Of a DNA stretch of 64,000 nucleotides, positions 23,966 to 37,400 are shown in pieces. The first letter of the stretch is position 1; each line of letters begins with the position of its first letter. Below the pieces are notes generated by a model. That model was not told where the DNA came from. It made no database searches and was given only the letters and a program-made list of their open reading frames with translations. Where the stretch lies: assembly GCF_004027225.2 (NCBI RefSeq), contig NC_044277.2, positions 39,226,305-39,290,304 of the forward strand. Direction: 5' to 3'. Made by a program: the position numbers and the translations under genes. The stretch is from Strigops habroptila. Its lineage: Eukaryota; Chordata; Aves; Psittaciformes; Psittacidae.

Positions 23966-24585
23966 TGTCCTGGCTTCAGCTGTAACAGTTATTTTTCTCC
24001 TTCCTAGTAGCTGGTGCAGTGCCGTGTTTTGGATTTAGTCTGAGAACAATGCTGATGGCACACCGATGTTTTAGTTGTTGCTCAGTAATGTTTACCCTGA
24101 TCAAGGACTTTTCAGTCTCCTGCTCTGCCAGTGAGGAGGGGCACAAGAAGCTGGGAGGAAGCAGAGACAGGACACCTGACCCAAACTAGCCAGAGGGGTA
24201 TTCCATGCCACAGCACGTCACACCCAGTATAGAAACTGGGGGGAGCTGGCCAGGACAGGCTGATCGCTGCTTGGGTCAGGCTGGGTATCGGACGGCGGGT
24301 GGTGAGCAGTTGTATTGTGCATCACTTGTGTTTATTGGTTTTTTTTCCTTTTCCCCTTTTAGTTTCATACTCTCTCCCCTTGTTATTTCCCTTATCATTA
24401 TTTTCATCGGTGGTAGCAGCAGTGGTTTTGGATTATACCTTAGTTACTGGACTGTTCTTATCTCAACCCGTGGGAGTTACATTCTTTTGATTCTGCTCCT
24501 CGTCCCGCCGGGAGGGGAGAGGGAAGGGAGGAGTGAGCGAGCAGCTGCGTGGCTCTGAGTTACCAGCTGGGCTCAAACCACGACA
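23966..24585 (+). mobile_element. Solo LTR of an avian class III (ERV-L-type) endogenous retrovirus
   Basis: About 620 bp starting TGTCCTGGCTTCAGC and ending AAACCACGACA. Recognised parts are AGTAGCTGGTGCAGTGCCGT, GGATTTAGTCTGAGAACAAT, a TATA-like AGTATAGAAAC near 24220 and CTGTTCTTATCTCAACCCGT. This is the LTR pattern common in bird genomes. CCCCT stands just before the start and again one base after the end, a plausible 5-bp target duplication. No internal viral region flanks it. It sits inside the intron between the copy B exon 4 and exon 5 remnants. Confidence 0.85.
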
Positions 24586-26722
24586 CCCCCTAGCATATAA
24601 TTCCTAGGACACGTCAATTATTTGGAAAGAAGAAAATCCTTAGAGACTGGCCAAAACAAACGTACATAGTCCTTGGCTGCAGCACGCATTCCCTGAAGGA
24701 AGAAGAGGGATTATCCCAGGAAGGCACTGTAAACGAGGGAGTGCCCTGTAGTGAATAACGACATTTATATACTGAAAGCAATACCTTTTCATGACTATTT
24801 CAAAGTCTACATGAAGTTTTCATGATTTTGAGCTGAAAGTATTTTCGTGTGTATCAGAAAAATCAGGTACACCTTCTAAAGCATCTTGGAGTCATTCATA
24901 TGCCTGGGGCACGTTTTGTATTCCTTCTTTAAGGTTTTTGACAATGGCCTTAATACTACCTTAATTAATTGCAAGCCTGGCAATAAGAAAAGACTGCGCA
25001 CAAGACTGAAATTGGGAGGGCAAATTGTTATAAAAGCACAGCAAGACATTTAAAAAGAAATGTCCAGAAGACTGATGGATCCAGAAGATTAGACATGAGA
25101 CAGAGCCAAATTTGGAAACCCTTGGTAACACAAAATAACAGAAGCCAGTGAGCTTGCCCAATGTTTACAGGGGGAAAGAAGGATGAACAGAGAAAAATGC
25201 AGAAGAGTTAGGGATCGAGTTCCCTGTACATCAGCAATACTAGGGGTGATGGAGATAGTTATGAGCACATAATAGAAATAGTGTCCTCCAGGGCATGATA
25301 AAGAGGCAAATAAATCACAGGTCTAATTTCCATTGAAAAGTCACATATTTAGGAGGAGTTATATGCAGGAGACAGTTACTACTGTGCTCATTCCAATGTA
25401 GGTTTCCTTTGGCATTACATACAGAGCTGAGATGTCCCGAATGGAGGTTTTCACCTGCTGTTAACATGAGGACATCCAGGATGTACAGCAGTGTCAAAAA
25501 ACAGTGTCGCCCCTGTGGCCCAGGTCTAGTGCTCAGGAAGGCTTAGTTCTTGCTCCTCATGAAGCAGATGAAGCTTCCTGTGGAGAACAGCTACTTAGCA
25601 AATATCCTGAGAAACAAAGGGAAAAAGTATGTCCTTGTGCAGACATGCAGGGTAAAAACTATAGGTGCTTTCGTGCATCCGCTTGAGGGGGGCAGAGACT
25701 GTGAGGCAGATATCCACAGGCCCTGCCACTTGCTGGCTCTGCAAAGCCTGCACAGCATGTGAATGTGTTTTATTGGCATATGCAAAATGGAATGACCATG
25801 CAGATAACCTGGAACTAATGTGTAGCTCTCCAGGGCTGAGACACCCACTGCATGGCTACGTATGTTTGTGATAAAATCTTTGTACACTCCCTATATGCTT
25901 CAGTCCTGAAGAATAAATGCTTTCTCCTAATCAAGTTTAGATTCAGTTTGAACACCCCATCAAATGACACTGAAATTCTCCATGCTCTTACTCCAATTTC
26001 CACTGGAAGGCACAAGTATTTCACAGCATGTTATAGCTCCTGATGTGTAACACAGCACAAGAAAGAAAAAGGGCTTTCCCAGGAACTCCAGCATCCTTTT
26101 TAGTTACCTAGACAGGCACTATCCCAGGTAATGATGATGTGGTCATGTCAGGCTGTTCCAGCAGAACTGCTCATCAGCCACGAACTTCATCTTTAACACA
26201 TTGTATTTAATGAGTTTGCTGAGAACTGTTGATCATAATTGCCAGCATGTATTCCCCATGCAGCTAGTGAAAAGACCAAAGAAAAGGAAACTGAAGGCAG
26301 ATAGTCTGAAGTACTGCTGAGATCTTTGTGTACATGAGTGTGCAAATTAAGTCTGCCTTCCCAGAAAAGTGTTCGTATCACTGCAGGAAAAACCGAGCAC
26401 AGAGAGTTGCCTTCAGCTGGCCCAGATTAGGCATGCGTTTAAGGAAGGAGAACCCTGAATATTTATACATAGCATGAGTTAGTAAACATTTGAACAAGTT
26501 GGTTACTGTGGGAAAAAGTCCTATAAATTTCACCAGGCTCCGGAAGAAGTGCTATTTATTCATTGTTAAAATCTCACAATGTCTGCAGCTGTTCTGACAG
26601 ATTTTATTGGGAGACAGCTCTGTGAGACTGGAGAATCAATTCTGAAATCATTTGCTTTAAAAGAAGGAAACTTGCATGTGAAACGTTACACTTTTTTAAA
26701 AGCCTGTTTCTTATTTTATCAG

Positions 26723-26840
26723 GTGCACTTTTTCATTTTCTACTTCAGACGTACAGTATGCCGTCAGAAAGATCATACTTGAAATTCAAGTGGAAAAACA
26801 CAAGCACGCTCTTACTTAAGCACTTAAGAATGTGTCTTTC
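26723..26840 (+). pseudogene. Copy B, exon 5 remnant
   Basis: The acceptor TTATTTTATCAG is conserved. The reading frame of the best block gives QYAVRKIILEIQVEK, against [15 protein letters not shown] in gene 1. The end is approximate because similarity fades after about 26820. Confidence 0.75.
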
Positions 26841-29800
26841 CTCTTCAGGGTCTCTTTCCTCTCTCTGCCAAATATCGATTAACAAGTATTGATTACTACA
26901 AACCTGGTGAAAATGTGAAATCTGGTAGACTGTCAAGCTTATGCTCATTTTCAATCTGAGTCACCAAGAAAAAGTGTTTTCAAATTTTGTTATGCTTTAG
27001 GTAAATACGATTCCTGCAGAAACACATGCTTCATATATATTTTTCCAGTCCCATGCATGCATATATTTAGTTCAAGAATTTCCATGCGTCTCAAGCAGAA
27101 TTCTCTGGCAAAATGCCCTCCAAGGGAGGAATCAACAATTCCCCGCTTCCAAAGACTCTGTTACTGACTGTTCTCTCAACTACAGGGCTCGACTGAAGTG
27201 AGGATCCTTCTTCATCTGCAACCTGAGAAGGTCAGATAGATCATGGAGAACGGTGAAAGAAATGTAAATGCAAGATCGTCAAATTTATTACTAAAGAAGA
27301 TAGTATTACAGTAATAGCTAAATAGCATATTGCAATAACTATATTAATATGGGGGGAAGTTAGATATAATTAAGGGGTATTCAGATACTGCTAGTGACAG
27401 GAACATACAATATTTTCAGGGCTAACTAAAAATGTACTGCTGTTCGGCATCTTCAAAAGTGATGCTAGTATCTTTCATTTACCTTGCAATCTTTCATTGA
27501 GTGAAATTACTCAGTTCATTAAAGATTCACTCAATGAAAGAGAAATGACTGAAAGCAAATGGCTCTGAAGATCTTAAATGCCAGTAATTTGGCAATTTCT
27601 GTGATTGCATCTACCCTGTGTTCTTGGTCATCTGCTTTTGTTGTCTCCTATGCAACATTTTACAAAAATAAAATGAAAATGAAACCTGGAGACCTTAAGA
27701 AATACTGTGAAGTGTGGCTTAAGCACTCTGATTTTAGATTGGATTACTGAGGATGAGGAAGGAGAAGGTGATTTCTACAGTTCCATGGACTGATAGAAAT
27801 TCTGTACTTGACACCTCAGTTTTGCACCAAGGAAAGAAATAATGTTCATTTTGAATTACTTTGGGATTTTCAACCACCTTGATAGATAACATCATTGTTC
27901 AGAAAAGGAAGGACTAAAACTAGACAGCATTAAAAGACTGGTACTAGTAATTTAAACCTCTTATTATTAGCAGAATTAATTAGTTATTTAGGTTTAACCC
28001 TTGTTTAGATAATATTTTCTGTATAATGCTGAAGATTTTCAGGATGTTATTTTAAGGTCTGCTAAAAAAAATAATGCTGTGAAAATTGCTCTTTATTCTT
28101 ATATTTCACAATGCGAATACATTATTTGTGAAACTTAACATTTATTAGATGTATCATATATAAATAATATTTATATAAATATGTAGAAAATTTATTCATT
28201 TTTTAAAAAAATCACATAACTCACATTGAGTCTCACACTAAATGTAGCTGAACTTTTATCTCTTCCTTATTAAATGGTAAAAGAAAGTAAGTTATTTTAG
28301 TATACATTTACACATTGCATGTAAAACAAGTACTTTCAAAGTTATTTTTAACTAATCTCTGTGTGAACTCTGTAAATTGTGTACTCTATTTGCCAGTAAA
28401 TAATTGAGAATTTCTTCTGTTTGTAATTTCTTGCCTTCTGTTTTGACGATGTATGGGGCTGCGGAGGGTGTATAGGCCATGAAAATATTTGAATGCAAAA
28501 AAGCAAAAAGCATATAATGAAATTATATGAATAAGAAATTATAAGAATTAAATAAGAAAGAGGAAATATGCTATTATGGAGCAGGCATGATTTCCCTCTT
28601 CTCTAGAAACTAGTTTTCTCAACTGATAGAAGTATTAAACAAATAAACCCCTCACATTCTCAAAAATAAACTATTGCCTTGAACTTCCCCTCTTTAATCA
28701 TACTTTTTTTTTCAGTATTCTAAAAAAAAAAAAAAACAAACCTCTTTTTGTTTTTCTAACTACTTGTAATTTCTCAGAGTGTGGTAGAAAGAAATCACAA
28801 AAAGAATTCCTCATGTTATGGCATTCAGCTGCAAATTCCACCTCAGTGTGTAGAGATATGTACACAGTTATGCACAGGGTCAAATAACACACACAGTAAT
28901 TTCACATTTAAATATAGAGAATGTCAGTTCCTGTCACAGAGTACTCTAGATGCATAAAAGCAACTGAAGACAATCCCAACTCAGTTCAGTGTCTGAGTCT
29001 TTTACTGATCTCTGAAAACAGTAGCAGAGGGTACCCGGAGAAAACGCTCCTTACAAAAGCAAGATCTCGCCTCTGTGAAGGGCAGTGGGCATCTGAACAG
29101 CTGTACCTGCCTTCTGCTAATATACCTCTCAGCTCCACCATCCCAAATGCAGTCCCGCACCTGAAGAAGTTGGAAAGCCAAGATGGCATACAAACACAGT
29201 GGATTGGGGTGGTATGGGATAGTGGCTCCTAGCACATCAGGCAACTGCAGGCTTCATATTGAGGCTGGGAATGGGTAAGAACATACAAAGAATAAGAAAA
29301 GTGCCAGGAAAGATTCTGTGGTCACTCTGGAATTTGCTTGGGCTCTAAAAGAAAATAAGCTTCAATCAACAGTGGCTAGACTTGATACCTTCTTTATTAT
29401 CTAAGGTTCCAGAAATGTAATCTCCATCCTGGCCTTTAGTATTATGAGTTAAGTAACTGCAAATTAAGGAGCAAAACTGAAAATGTTTCTGGGGAGGAGT
29501 GCTAAAAAAGTACATGTTAATAGTTTTTAGAGAAAATTTGATGTGTCAATTATAACTTGTGTTTCCATGGCACTGTCTGCAATGGTCAAAATGACCTATG
29601 ACCAGTAAAAAAGTGTCTCTCTAAAGAGATATGCTCCATACTTACTTATATATGATGGAAAATTAGACATGGAAATTAATCTACTCTCCCAGGTCCTTCA
29701 TGAAACTTTGACAGTAATCTCTATCACAGGGTTTCCAAGATGCACTGCACATACTTCTGTTAAGTGCACACAACTCTATCACTAAAGTGCTTTGCAACTT

Positions 29801-32549
29801 ACATGTTAAGTATCTGTAGGTTCCTGCTGAATTGTCAAGACATAGAAGATGGAGGAAGACGAATTCTTATGAAAGGCAGAAGATAAAAATAAGGGCTAAA
29901 CTACCGTAATTTAGTTTTATTGCTTTATTAGTATTTGTCTTTGCACTTTCCTATCAGCATGACAATCACTTTCTTCATTTATGTTCGTTCATGTGTTGGG
30001 TAAGTCTGCCTAAGAGCTTTTGCCACGGATAAAGGAAGCTGTAAGCTTGACAAAAAAATTGGCATCTAGTAGAGAGACTGGAGACTGGAATTCAGTGGTT
30101 AAGGAGTTTGGGGATAAGCACAGAGGATAACTAGGGATTGGTTTGTGTTTTTGCAGGGTTTGGGCCTCAATCATAAAAACTTCAACAAGAGAAAAATGTT
30201 GAGTATTCACCGTTTGCATATGAATGCAAATGACCTATGACAGTATTGCCAACTTCAAATGGAAGAACCAAGTGAGTTTGAAGGAAAGGGTGCATTTACT
30301 TTCTCAAGCCCATTTACATGTTGCTTAATGAAGCAGGTAGCAAAGTTGCACCAGGACCAGCTTCTAGCATGGGAACTAGGCTCTGAGCAACTTTCTGCTC
30401 AGCTTTGCAAGAATTCTTTGTACCTCACTCACTAGCATGGCATCGGAGAGTCATTCCAAAATACGTTAAGCAGCATGACTACTTCTCGCTTGTTGCATGC
30501 TGTTTGTTCTTTCATCTTCTTCCCAAGGGAAAATGATAAGGCAGTGAAGTGTCATCTTTTGATAGAGTTGGTTTGATTATAAAGGTCTATGTTGCCTCAG
30601 TGTTTTCGATAGGGAAGATCAAACAAATGCGTCTCATACTTTGGATGAAAGGTCAGGTTTATAACTGTCCTTATATCCCAAGATATTCATTTCACAGTCT
30701 CAAAGTGGTCTCCGAGAACATTCTGTCTCCTGAACAGACTTTTATGACAGCATTTACCCCTACTGAGGTGGAGATAGAGAGCAAAGGGAATGGTCTGCAG
30801 GAACAGATGAGTGTAGCTGTCAACACTAAGCTCTGGATGCTTTTTGGTCATCATGGAAAACCCTGCTGCGATGAGAAGGACCAAATCCTGCTTTTGACTT
30901 TTTTGTGGGACGGGATTGTAGGCTGCTGAAGACAGGTCTGATGATACACTCAAAATAAACAGCATGGCTGAGGGCTTTTTATTCTAGGTGAATTGTTCTA
31001 AGTGCTGAAAAGCCTGGTGACCAAATACAACAGACTCTTGTAGTCCAGCCAGGACGCAAGTGAAGCATGAATAACTGAGTAACGTGTCATTGTCTGCCAG
31101 CGTGGGATGGGGTCTTCTAGCCAATCAAAGCTCATAGAAAGCATTACTCATGGGTAATGCTATGTCCAAACTTAGCACAATCAAGGAATGCAAAAGGACT
31201 TCTAAATTATAGATTCAGTTGATCAATTACAGATGTGAATCAACTAACTCCAGAGTAGACTGCATTTTGTGCTCCTCAGAAAGGCTTTCCTCACATCATG
31301 ATTCTTGCATGGGTTCTGTTTCACACAGCTGTTTTTCATCCTTGGGCTAACTTTGTCCAAGTATAGAGCCAACAAGACAGAAACAGCAGCATGGTTGTAT
31401 GGAGTAAGTAATAGACAGAGCAGTGTATCATCTACCTTTTTCTAGTACTTGAGTTTATGCCACCTGGTCAGTTTAGCTTGATGATAAAGAAGATCCCAGA
31501 GAGATTGTTCTTGAACTCGACATGTGAGCAGTCTGATAGTATCTAGCAATTATTCATCACTGCAAGCCTATAGAAAGGACTCAAAGCAACTTAGTGCATT
31601 CTCCAGCATCTTTCCCTTTCAGAGGAAGCAACTTGTTTTCATGGCTGACCATCTCAAGTGTTGTGGGAGGGTATGGAAGGGTGTGAACGTGCTAGTTCTC
31701 CATAAGGAGTCATTTCTATTTATGTAAGTGACATTTAGCCACACAAACTAAATGGCTCTGTAGGTCAATGGCCAGGCCTGAGGTCAAATAATCCTATTTC
31801 TTCTCTAGAGTAAGTTCCTGCTTATTGGAACCCACAGGGGGCTGACATATCATCCACTCCTGAGCTCTGCAATGTCTGCCATTTCATTTTCTTTAGTTAA
31901 TTGATCATAATGAAGACTAAAGATTTAGTGACTGGAACAGTTATATACAATGAGCCTGTCAGGATTTTTTTTCCAATTATTTTTCAGCCACGACAGTCCT
32001 TCACTTTCTTATTCATAGCACGGAACAAACTACTGTTTGGTCAAAACAGATATTCTGTAGCACTGTTTTATACTTTGCACATCTTCATTGTAATGGAATG
32101 GGAAAAAGTAATAATATGTTTTCTAGTGGGTAGTTGCCCCTGCATTTGCCCTCAGGATTTTTTTCATGGGAAAACATAACTTGCATCAGTAACAAATTAC
32201 ATATTCCAGAAATACTTTTTCTGCACAGCTTCGGGTATCCATCTCCAGTCATGTCATTTGATATATCTCTACCTATACTAAACAGAGGCAATACCCGTTT
32301 CCTGCAGATGACTGACACCAGCAATACAGAATAAAGACAGAATTTCATATACTTCAGGAAAGCTACTACATTGCCTCACAGATCTATTGTTCTTTGAAGG
32401 AATCAAGAAGCTTACAGACAAGGGAGAAAATGTTTCAAAGAAGACATTTGACAAGATTAAAAAAATACACTGACAAGGGCTAGCAGGAAAAGCCCTTTTG
32501 TCATTACAGTTGTTCAAAAAAAAATAGGAGACATAGGAATAAATGCCAA
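26841..32549. other. Gene-poor intergenic DNA
   Basis: Apart from the hairpin at 27490-27541 I recognise nothing. A T/A-rich stretch at about 28705-28740 is low complexity. No exon of an SDR gene was found here. Confidence 0.55.
27490..27541. repeat. Perfect 16-bp inverted repeat (hairpin)
   Basis: TCTTTCATTGAGTGAA at 27490-27505 pairs perfectly with TTCACTCAATGAAAGA at 27526-27541 across a 20-nt loop. Confidence 0.9.
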
Positions 32550-33260
32550 CCGTCACAGACTACATGGAGCATCTCTAGGACCTCTGCTGGGATCCAAAGT
32601 ATTCATCATATCCAAAATGACCACAAAAAAAAGTGTGACTGAGAAAGAGACACGGTGTACTGCTGATGCAGCTATACAGCATCATGAGGGCTGAAAATGA
32701 ACTACAGAAGAGCCTCAGGAGACTGAGTGATTAAGTACAGAAATATTTCACAGAGGAAATTACATTTATGTAAACAAATACAAAATGATACATGAAAATA
32801 CAACCTTAACTTTGCATACAAATCTAATGATGGCCCCAAATTAGCTATTACTAGTAGGGAGTAAGATTTCAAAGACATAATGGGTAGTTACACAAAAATA
32901 TCAAAACAAACATCAAATATCCATGTTGAATAATAATCTTTTTTTAAAAAAAGGGACATGCTATGAATTGTTAGGAAATGAATACTGAACATGACAAAAA
33001 ATGTCATTATGCCAGTGAATAAAATCAAATTGTGTGCATTACGAATACCAAGAGCATGACCGAAAGGCCACAGCAGAAATGAAAAGGTAGAGAGAAACCT
33101 AGCAAGGATAATTCTGAACCAGAGAGTGGCCTTCCTATAAAGAAGAGGTAGAATAGATAAGGATTAGTAAACCCAGTGAGGAGACAGCTGGAAATATGAT
33201 AAGAGGTCTAGAAATCAAGGGTAGTATGAAGAAGGTGAATAAAGAATCTGTTCTAAAACA
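32550..33260 (+). mobile_element. Old, highly diverged CR1/L3-type LINE fragment
   Basis: A run of degraded CR1 signatures in order: ACAAAATGATACATGAAAAT, TTAGCTATTACTAGTAGGGA, a CAAAGACATAATGGGTAGTT region and AATATGATAAGAGGTCTAGA. Divergence is much greater than in the other CR1 copies here, so it is probably an early amniote insertion. Confidence 0.7.
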
Positions 33261-33989
33261 TCTGGGAGACATCAAGTGACACTCGCAACACAATGCACTG
33301 TAGATACAAATGTGTATATCATTACAGTTTCTTATTCATCAGAAGGACAGCTGCAAGATCTTAAATAATCTTAGACACCAGATGAGCAGTCTTTATGGTA
33401 CTTGAACCTACTAGCAATACTTTAATGTTTACCACTGACTGAATATTCTTTATGTCTAAAGAGACACCTGAGAAACTACATTGTGTTTCTTGACTCCTTG
33501 TGGATACATACAACTTTGGACAATTCTGTGTTGCAAAAAGCATGCAAATGATAAATAGGATGTCATGTCGCTGAGATCTGCAAACTTAAATTCTCTTCCC
33601 CAAAAAATGGAGTGGCCTCAGGGAACGATCCCTGGTCTGTACAGTCCTCAAAACCATGGCCACACATTGTTTGCAAGAGTGCTGACTGGTAAAGGACAAA
33701 CCCCACTAATAATGCCACAGTATAGATAACCTTTGGAGAGTTGTTAGGCTCTGATGCTGTTTTCTTTCATAGTACAGATGCAGACATTGATAGATGAAGA
33801 GGAAAACCCAGGGTAGCAGTGATTCTTTGTAACCACTGTACAGTCCAGAGCTGTGTGAATGATGTCACTGTGTTTGGAATAATTCCTAAATCACATGAAA
33901 AATACTCATGGGCTGTAGTAAGTGCAGCTGAACTTTGCCAGCTTTCATTTCAAGCAGGAGAATTATCTTTCTTTTTTCATGGGATTTAT

Positions 33990-34480
33990 CACAGAATCAT
34001 AGATACATTGACTGGAAGGTATATCTAGAGGTTTCTAACCTAACTGCTCACTCAACACAACATGGCCAGCCAGGGCTTCGGCTATCTGAGCCTCGAAAAT
34101 TGGAATGAGATTCGTTCATCTCCCTGCACTCACTCTCCAGTGCTGCACTATCATCAGTCTAATAAAGCAGTTTTTCCTAATGTCCATCCTGAACATCCCA
34201 GGATATTGGATATTGGGTATTTTCCTAATATCCCATCTAAACCTCCCCTAGCACCACTTAAGGCCATTTTGTCTTGTCCTATCACTTGTTACTTGGGAGA
34301 AGAGACCAACACCCACCTCCTTGCTCCATCTTCCTTTCATATAGTTGTAGAGAGACAAGGTCTCCCCTAAGCCTCCTTTTCTCCAGGCTAAATCATCCCA
34401 GTTCCCTCAGCTGCTCCTCATGAGACTTTTTCTCTAGACCTTTCAGAAGCTCCTTCCTTGCCCATCCCTTGCCCATTCAA
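33990..34480 (-). mobile_element. CR1 LINE 3' end, antisense
   Basis: It begins TCACAGAATCATAGA (reverse complement of the 3' end) and continues with GGGCTTCGGCTATCTGAGCC, CCAGTGCTGCACTATCATCA, TTTTTCCTAATGTCCATCCT, CTTGTCCTATCACTTGTTAC and CAGCTGCTCCTCATGAGACT. Around 34200 an internal CCTAATATCCCAT-type segment is partly duplicated. Confidence 0.9.
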
Positions 34481-37400
34481 TACAGGCTTATAAACAGGAA
34501 CTAAACTGCACACAAATGCACACAAATAAATTTGGAAATTAAATTAACAGAGGATGAGTGAAACAGGACTAGCAAGGCTCTATCAGAAACCTGATGTAAC
34601 CATACATTGTATATCTTATGGTCTTCCACAGTGTCATCAAAATCAGAATCTACGAATTTTCTTGGGAAGATATGATCAGGTACACATTATTTTAGGCCAC
34701 ATACATAGATACCAGAGTGTATGGCAAGACAGAGTAACATCATACATATTTAACAGTAAGTATTTTAGGGTGGTTACTCCAAAGATACACACCTATTATA
34801 ACTGAATGAGGATTTAGTTTTGCATAGAATTCTTCTTTTAACGACAAAGATACTTCAATCCCAAAATTCATATTTTAAATGCATAACCTGTTTTTGAAGG
34901 AGTTTCAGTGGCTTATGTATGAAAGTCGGCCTAATGAATACTAGTTTATGAAATAATATTCATAATGGCATAAGGAAAAATGGTGATTCTAAGTAAGTAA
35001 AAGTTTATTTTATTAAGTACACTCAGGAAAGTTCACATCAGGGAAATGCTTTTGATTCCATCAATGTTTTACTTTTTTGTAAAACTAACTGTATAGCAGA
35101 GCTATTAGACAAAAGGTGGTTTTTTCCCAAAAAATACTTTATATTGACATGCAAATACTACTTTTCAGTGCTGAAAATTACCTCTCAGCTAAAACATTAA
35201 TAATTTTTATATAGAATGAATCAAATAGAAACACTGAAAGTAGAAAAAAATTGCCATGACTGTAATTGTTCTTATAATAGTAAATTTAAATATTTTAGAT
35301 GGTAGAGGCCTCCCAGCATAAGTGTCTGCATTACTTTCATTCAATACTACTTGCAGTTTCAAGGTATAGCTCCTAAGTTTCTTAAGCTTTTCCATCGAAT
35401 ATATTCATACCATCGTTCTAAACAAAGAGTGTGTGAGGTGAGGTATTCTCTAAGTACTGTACAAATTGCCAGTCTCTTGACAAGATATCAGATAGCTCTT
35501 CACTGCCAGTACAATCTGTTCTTACTTAATTCAGAATGACAAAAGCCTCTCATTGAGATTGTGAGTATATTTGGTTATACTGTATGAGGCTGTGACTACA
35601 TAATCACGTTGATAGTTAGTTTCAGTACATACCAAGTAGCACATGTGTTGAAAGCTAGATTTGCTCTTGCAAACCAGTCAAAGACCAGCATATTGCTTTC
35701 AGCAGGGAAAAAAAAAGGACTTAAATCTACAATCCATTCACTAGGAACTGGAAACTTTTCTGAAGAAAGAAAATTGTACACAGAAAATCAGTAACATACT
35801 GAAGCCAGAAAAAAATTGAATACATCCCTATAATTCAGAAGCCAAGTTTACCGACTATAAATTTGCAGTGAAATGCCTGGAAAACCACACAGCAGTCTTT
35901 CAGCCTTGACAGTGCTTTTCCCTCCTTCTGATGTTTCAGCATCAGCAAGCATAGGGCGCTGCTCAGATGCTTTGAGTAAAAAATGATATAATTTTCCCAC
36001 ACAGTATGTGTTTCACGCAGATTTCTCCCCATCACTGTAGCTGTGTCTATCTCATACCTGTGTTGTTCTTTTTTAATAGTGGAATAAGTTCTTGAGCTCT
36101 ATATTTTCCACTTCTGTTAAGTTACAAAATGACCAGAAGCAGGTATCTCATGACAACTGAGGCCAAAACTGCCCAAGTTTTTGCTGGATAACCCAGCAGC
36201 CTCTTGCCCTGTCCTACTGGATGGAAAGCTCTACCACTGAATTGAGTTTTCCAGAGTCTGATTGAGCTGTGCATATAGGCTAAAAGGAGGGGATGAACTG
36301 TGCTCCCTCCAATGCCATTACCCTGGGGCAATCACACCAGTAGGCCTTGGCCACCCCTGTCAGAAAGGTTGAAATTTCTTCCTTTCCACTCAGTTCAGTT
36401 CTATTTCTTTTATAAATTTCATAGCCCACTTTGTTTTAATGCATCCAGCAATGACTACATCAGAGTTCTTCCTCCAGTCTTTGAGGGACAGCCTGGAAGC
36501 TAACCTTCTTTTCATCCCACTCAAAACAGTTTCTCTCAGATAAGCCAAACCCCATACAGCATTGCCTGCTCCTACTCTACCGATACACAAAAGCCCATCT
36601 CTCATGCATTTACAGCAGAACACCACATTTTTCCTATACCATGATCTCCCAGGACATGCAAAGCTCCTGTCCTACCAAGCAGCTGTACTAGAGTTCACAA
36701 GGCAGGACTGGGGCCACAGCACTGCTCTTGCCACCAGTGGGGGATCATGAGCAGGACCTCGTACGGAGCCTGCAGCTTATCGCACTAACCGCAACATGTT
36801 AGTGTCTAAATTAACCTAATGCCACCTCCACACTGAAATGAAGAAGAATCTTCCTCTGCCAAATCCTTCGTATTTTGCTCCTGATCCTTTTAAAATCTGG
36901 TGCAATCATAAGACATTTATGCTAATTCATTGCAAAGATTGTATTGATACAGGTGGTTGAATAAGAGTTTTCTGTGTAGATTTATGTTTTGCTGTGAATT
37001 TTGCACTGACATCAGTGGCCAAATTTCTGTACACTTTTTAGTCAGCCATACTTATCCATACCAGCACAGGGAAGGGCTGTGGAAAGGAAAAGGAATGGAG
37101 AAGTGTCTAAAAGGCAGATATCTTCTGGTGATGGCATTCCACCTTCCCTAAATACTCTACTTCTTAGACAGGTTTTTGCTAGTCAAGTGGCCAAAAAGAT
37201 GAGACATCAAGAACCTTCAGCTCTTGTAAATCTTGCAGTTTTACCATCAGGCTAATCGCACACAAAGTTCTCATCAAGATAGTGCTGAAAGTGTGTTACA
37301 GTCATTCATATTTCCCTGACTCTGCTCAGACATTTATAATGTCCAAAGACTTTCCTGGACTGATGAATTTGCTCAGGAAAAATTAAAGCTGAAGAATAAA

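Larger units (their letters stand above)
20617..26840 (+). pseudogene. Decayed SDR16C copy B, remnants of coding exons 1, 4 and 5
   Basis: Exon-like remnants lie in the same order and strand as gene 1. Exon 1 is at 20617-20886, where TTTCCTCCA, GATGGGATTGAAAGGCAG and GTTTGCCTACCA are shared and the donor position reads ACAG|GTAG. Exon 4 is at 21908-22045, with a preserved TTCTTCACTTCATAG acceptor and TACTGAATTAGCTA. Exon 5 is at 26723-about 26840, with a TTTTATCAG acceptor and AGATCATACTTGAAATTCAA. Introns differ in length from gene 1. The initiator ATG is not recognisable, indels break the frame, and the NNAG, serine and YxxxK parts are missing or unrecognisable. Retained splice sites show that this was a genomic, not a retroposed, duplicate. 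Confidence 0.8.

Noticed and set aside
27180-27270. Possible last exon of copy B
   Set aside because: The acceptor-like CTCAACTACAG is in the right order but the following sequence does not match exon 6 beyond chance.
27559-27750. 63-codon open frame
   Set aside because: No family resemblance and no splice or promoter context.
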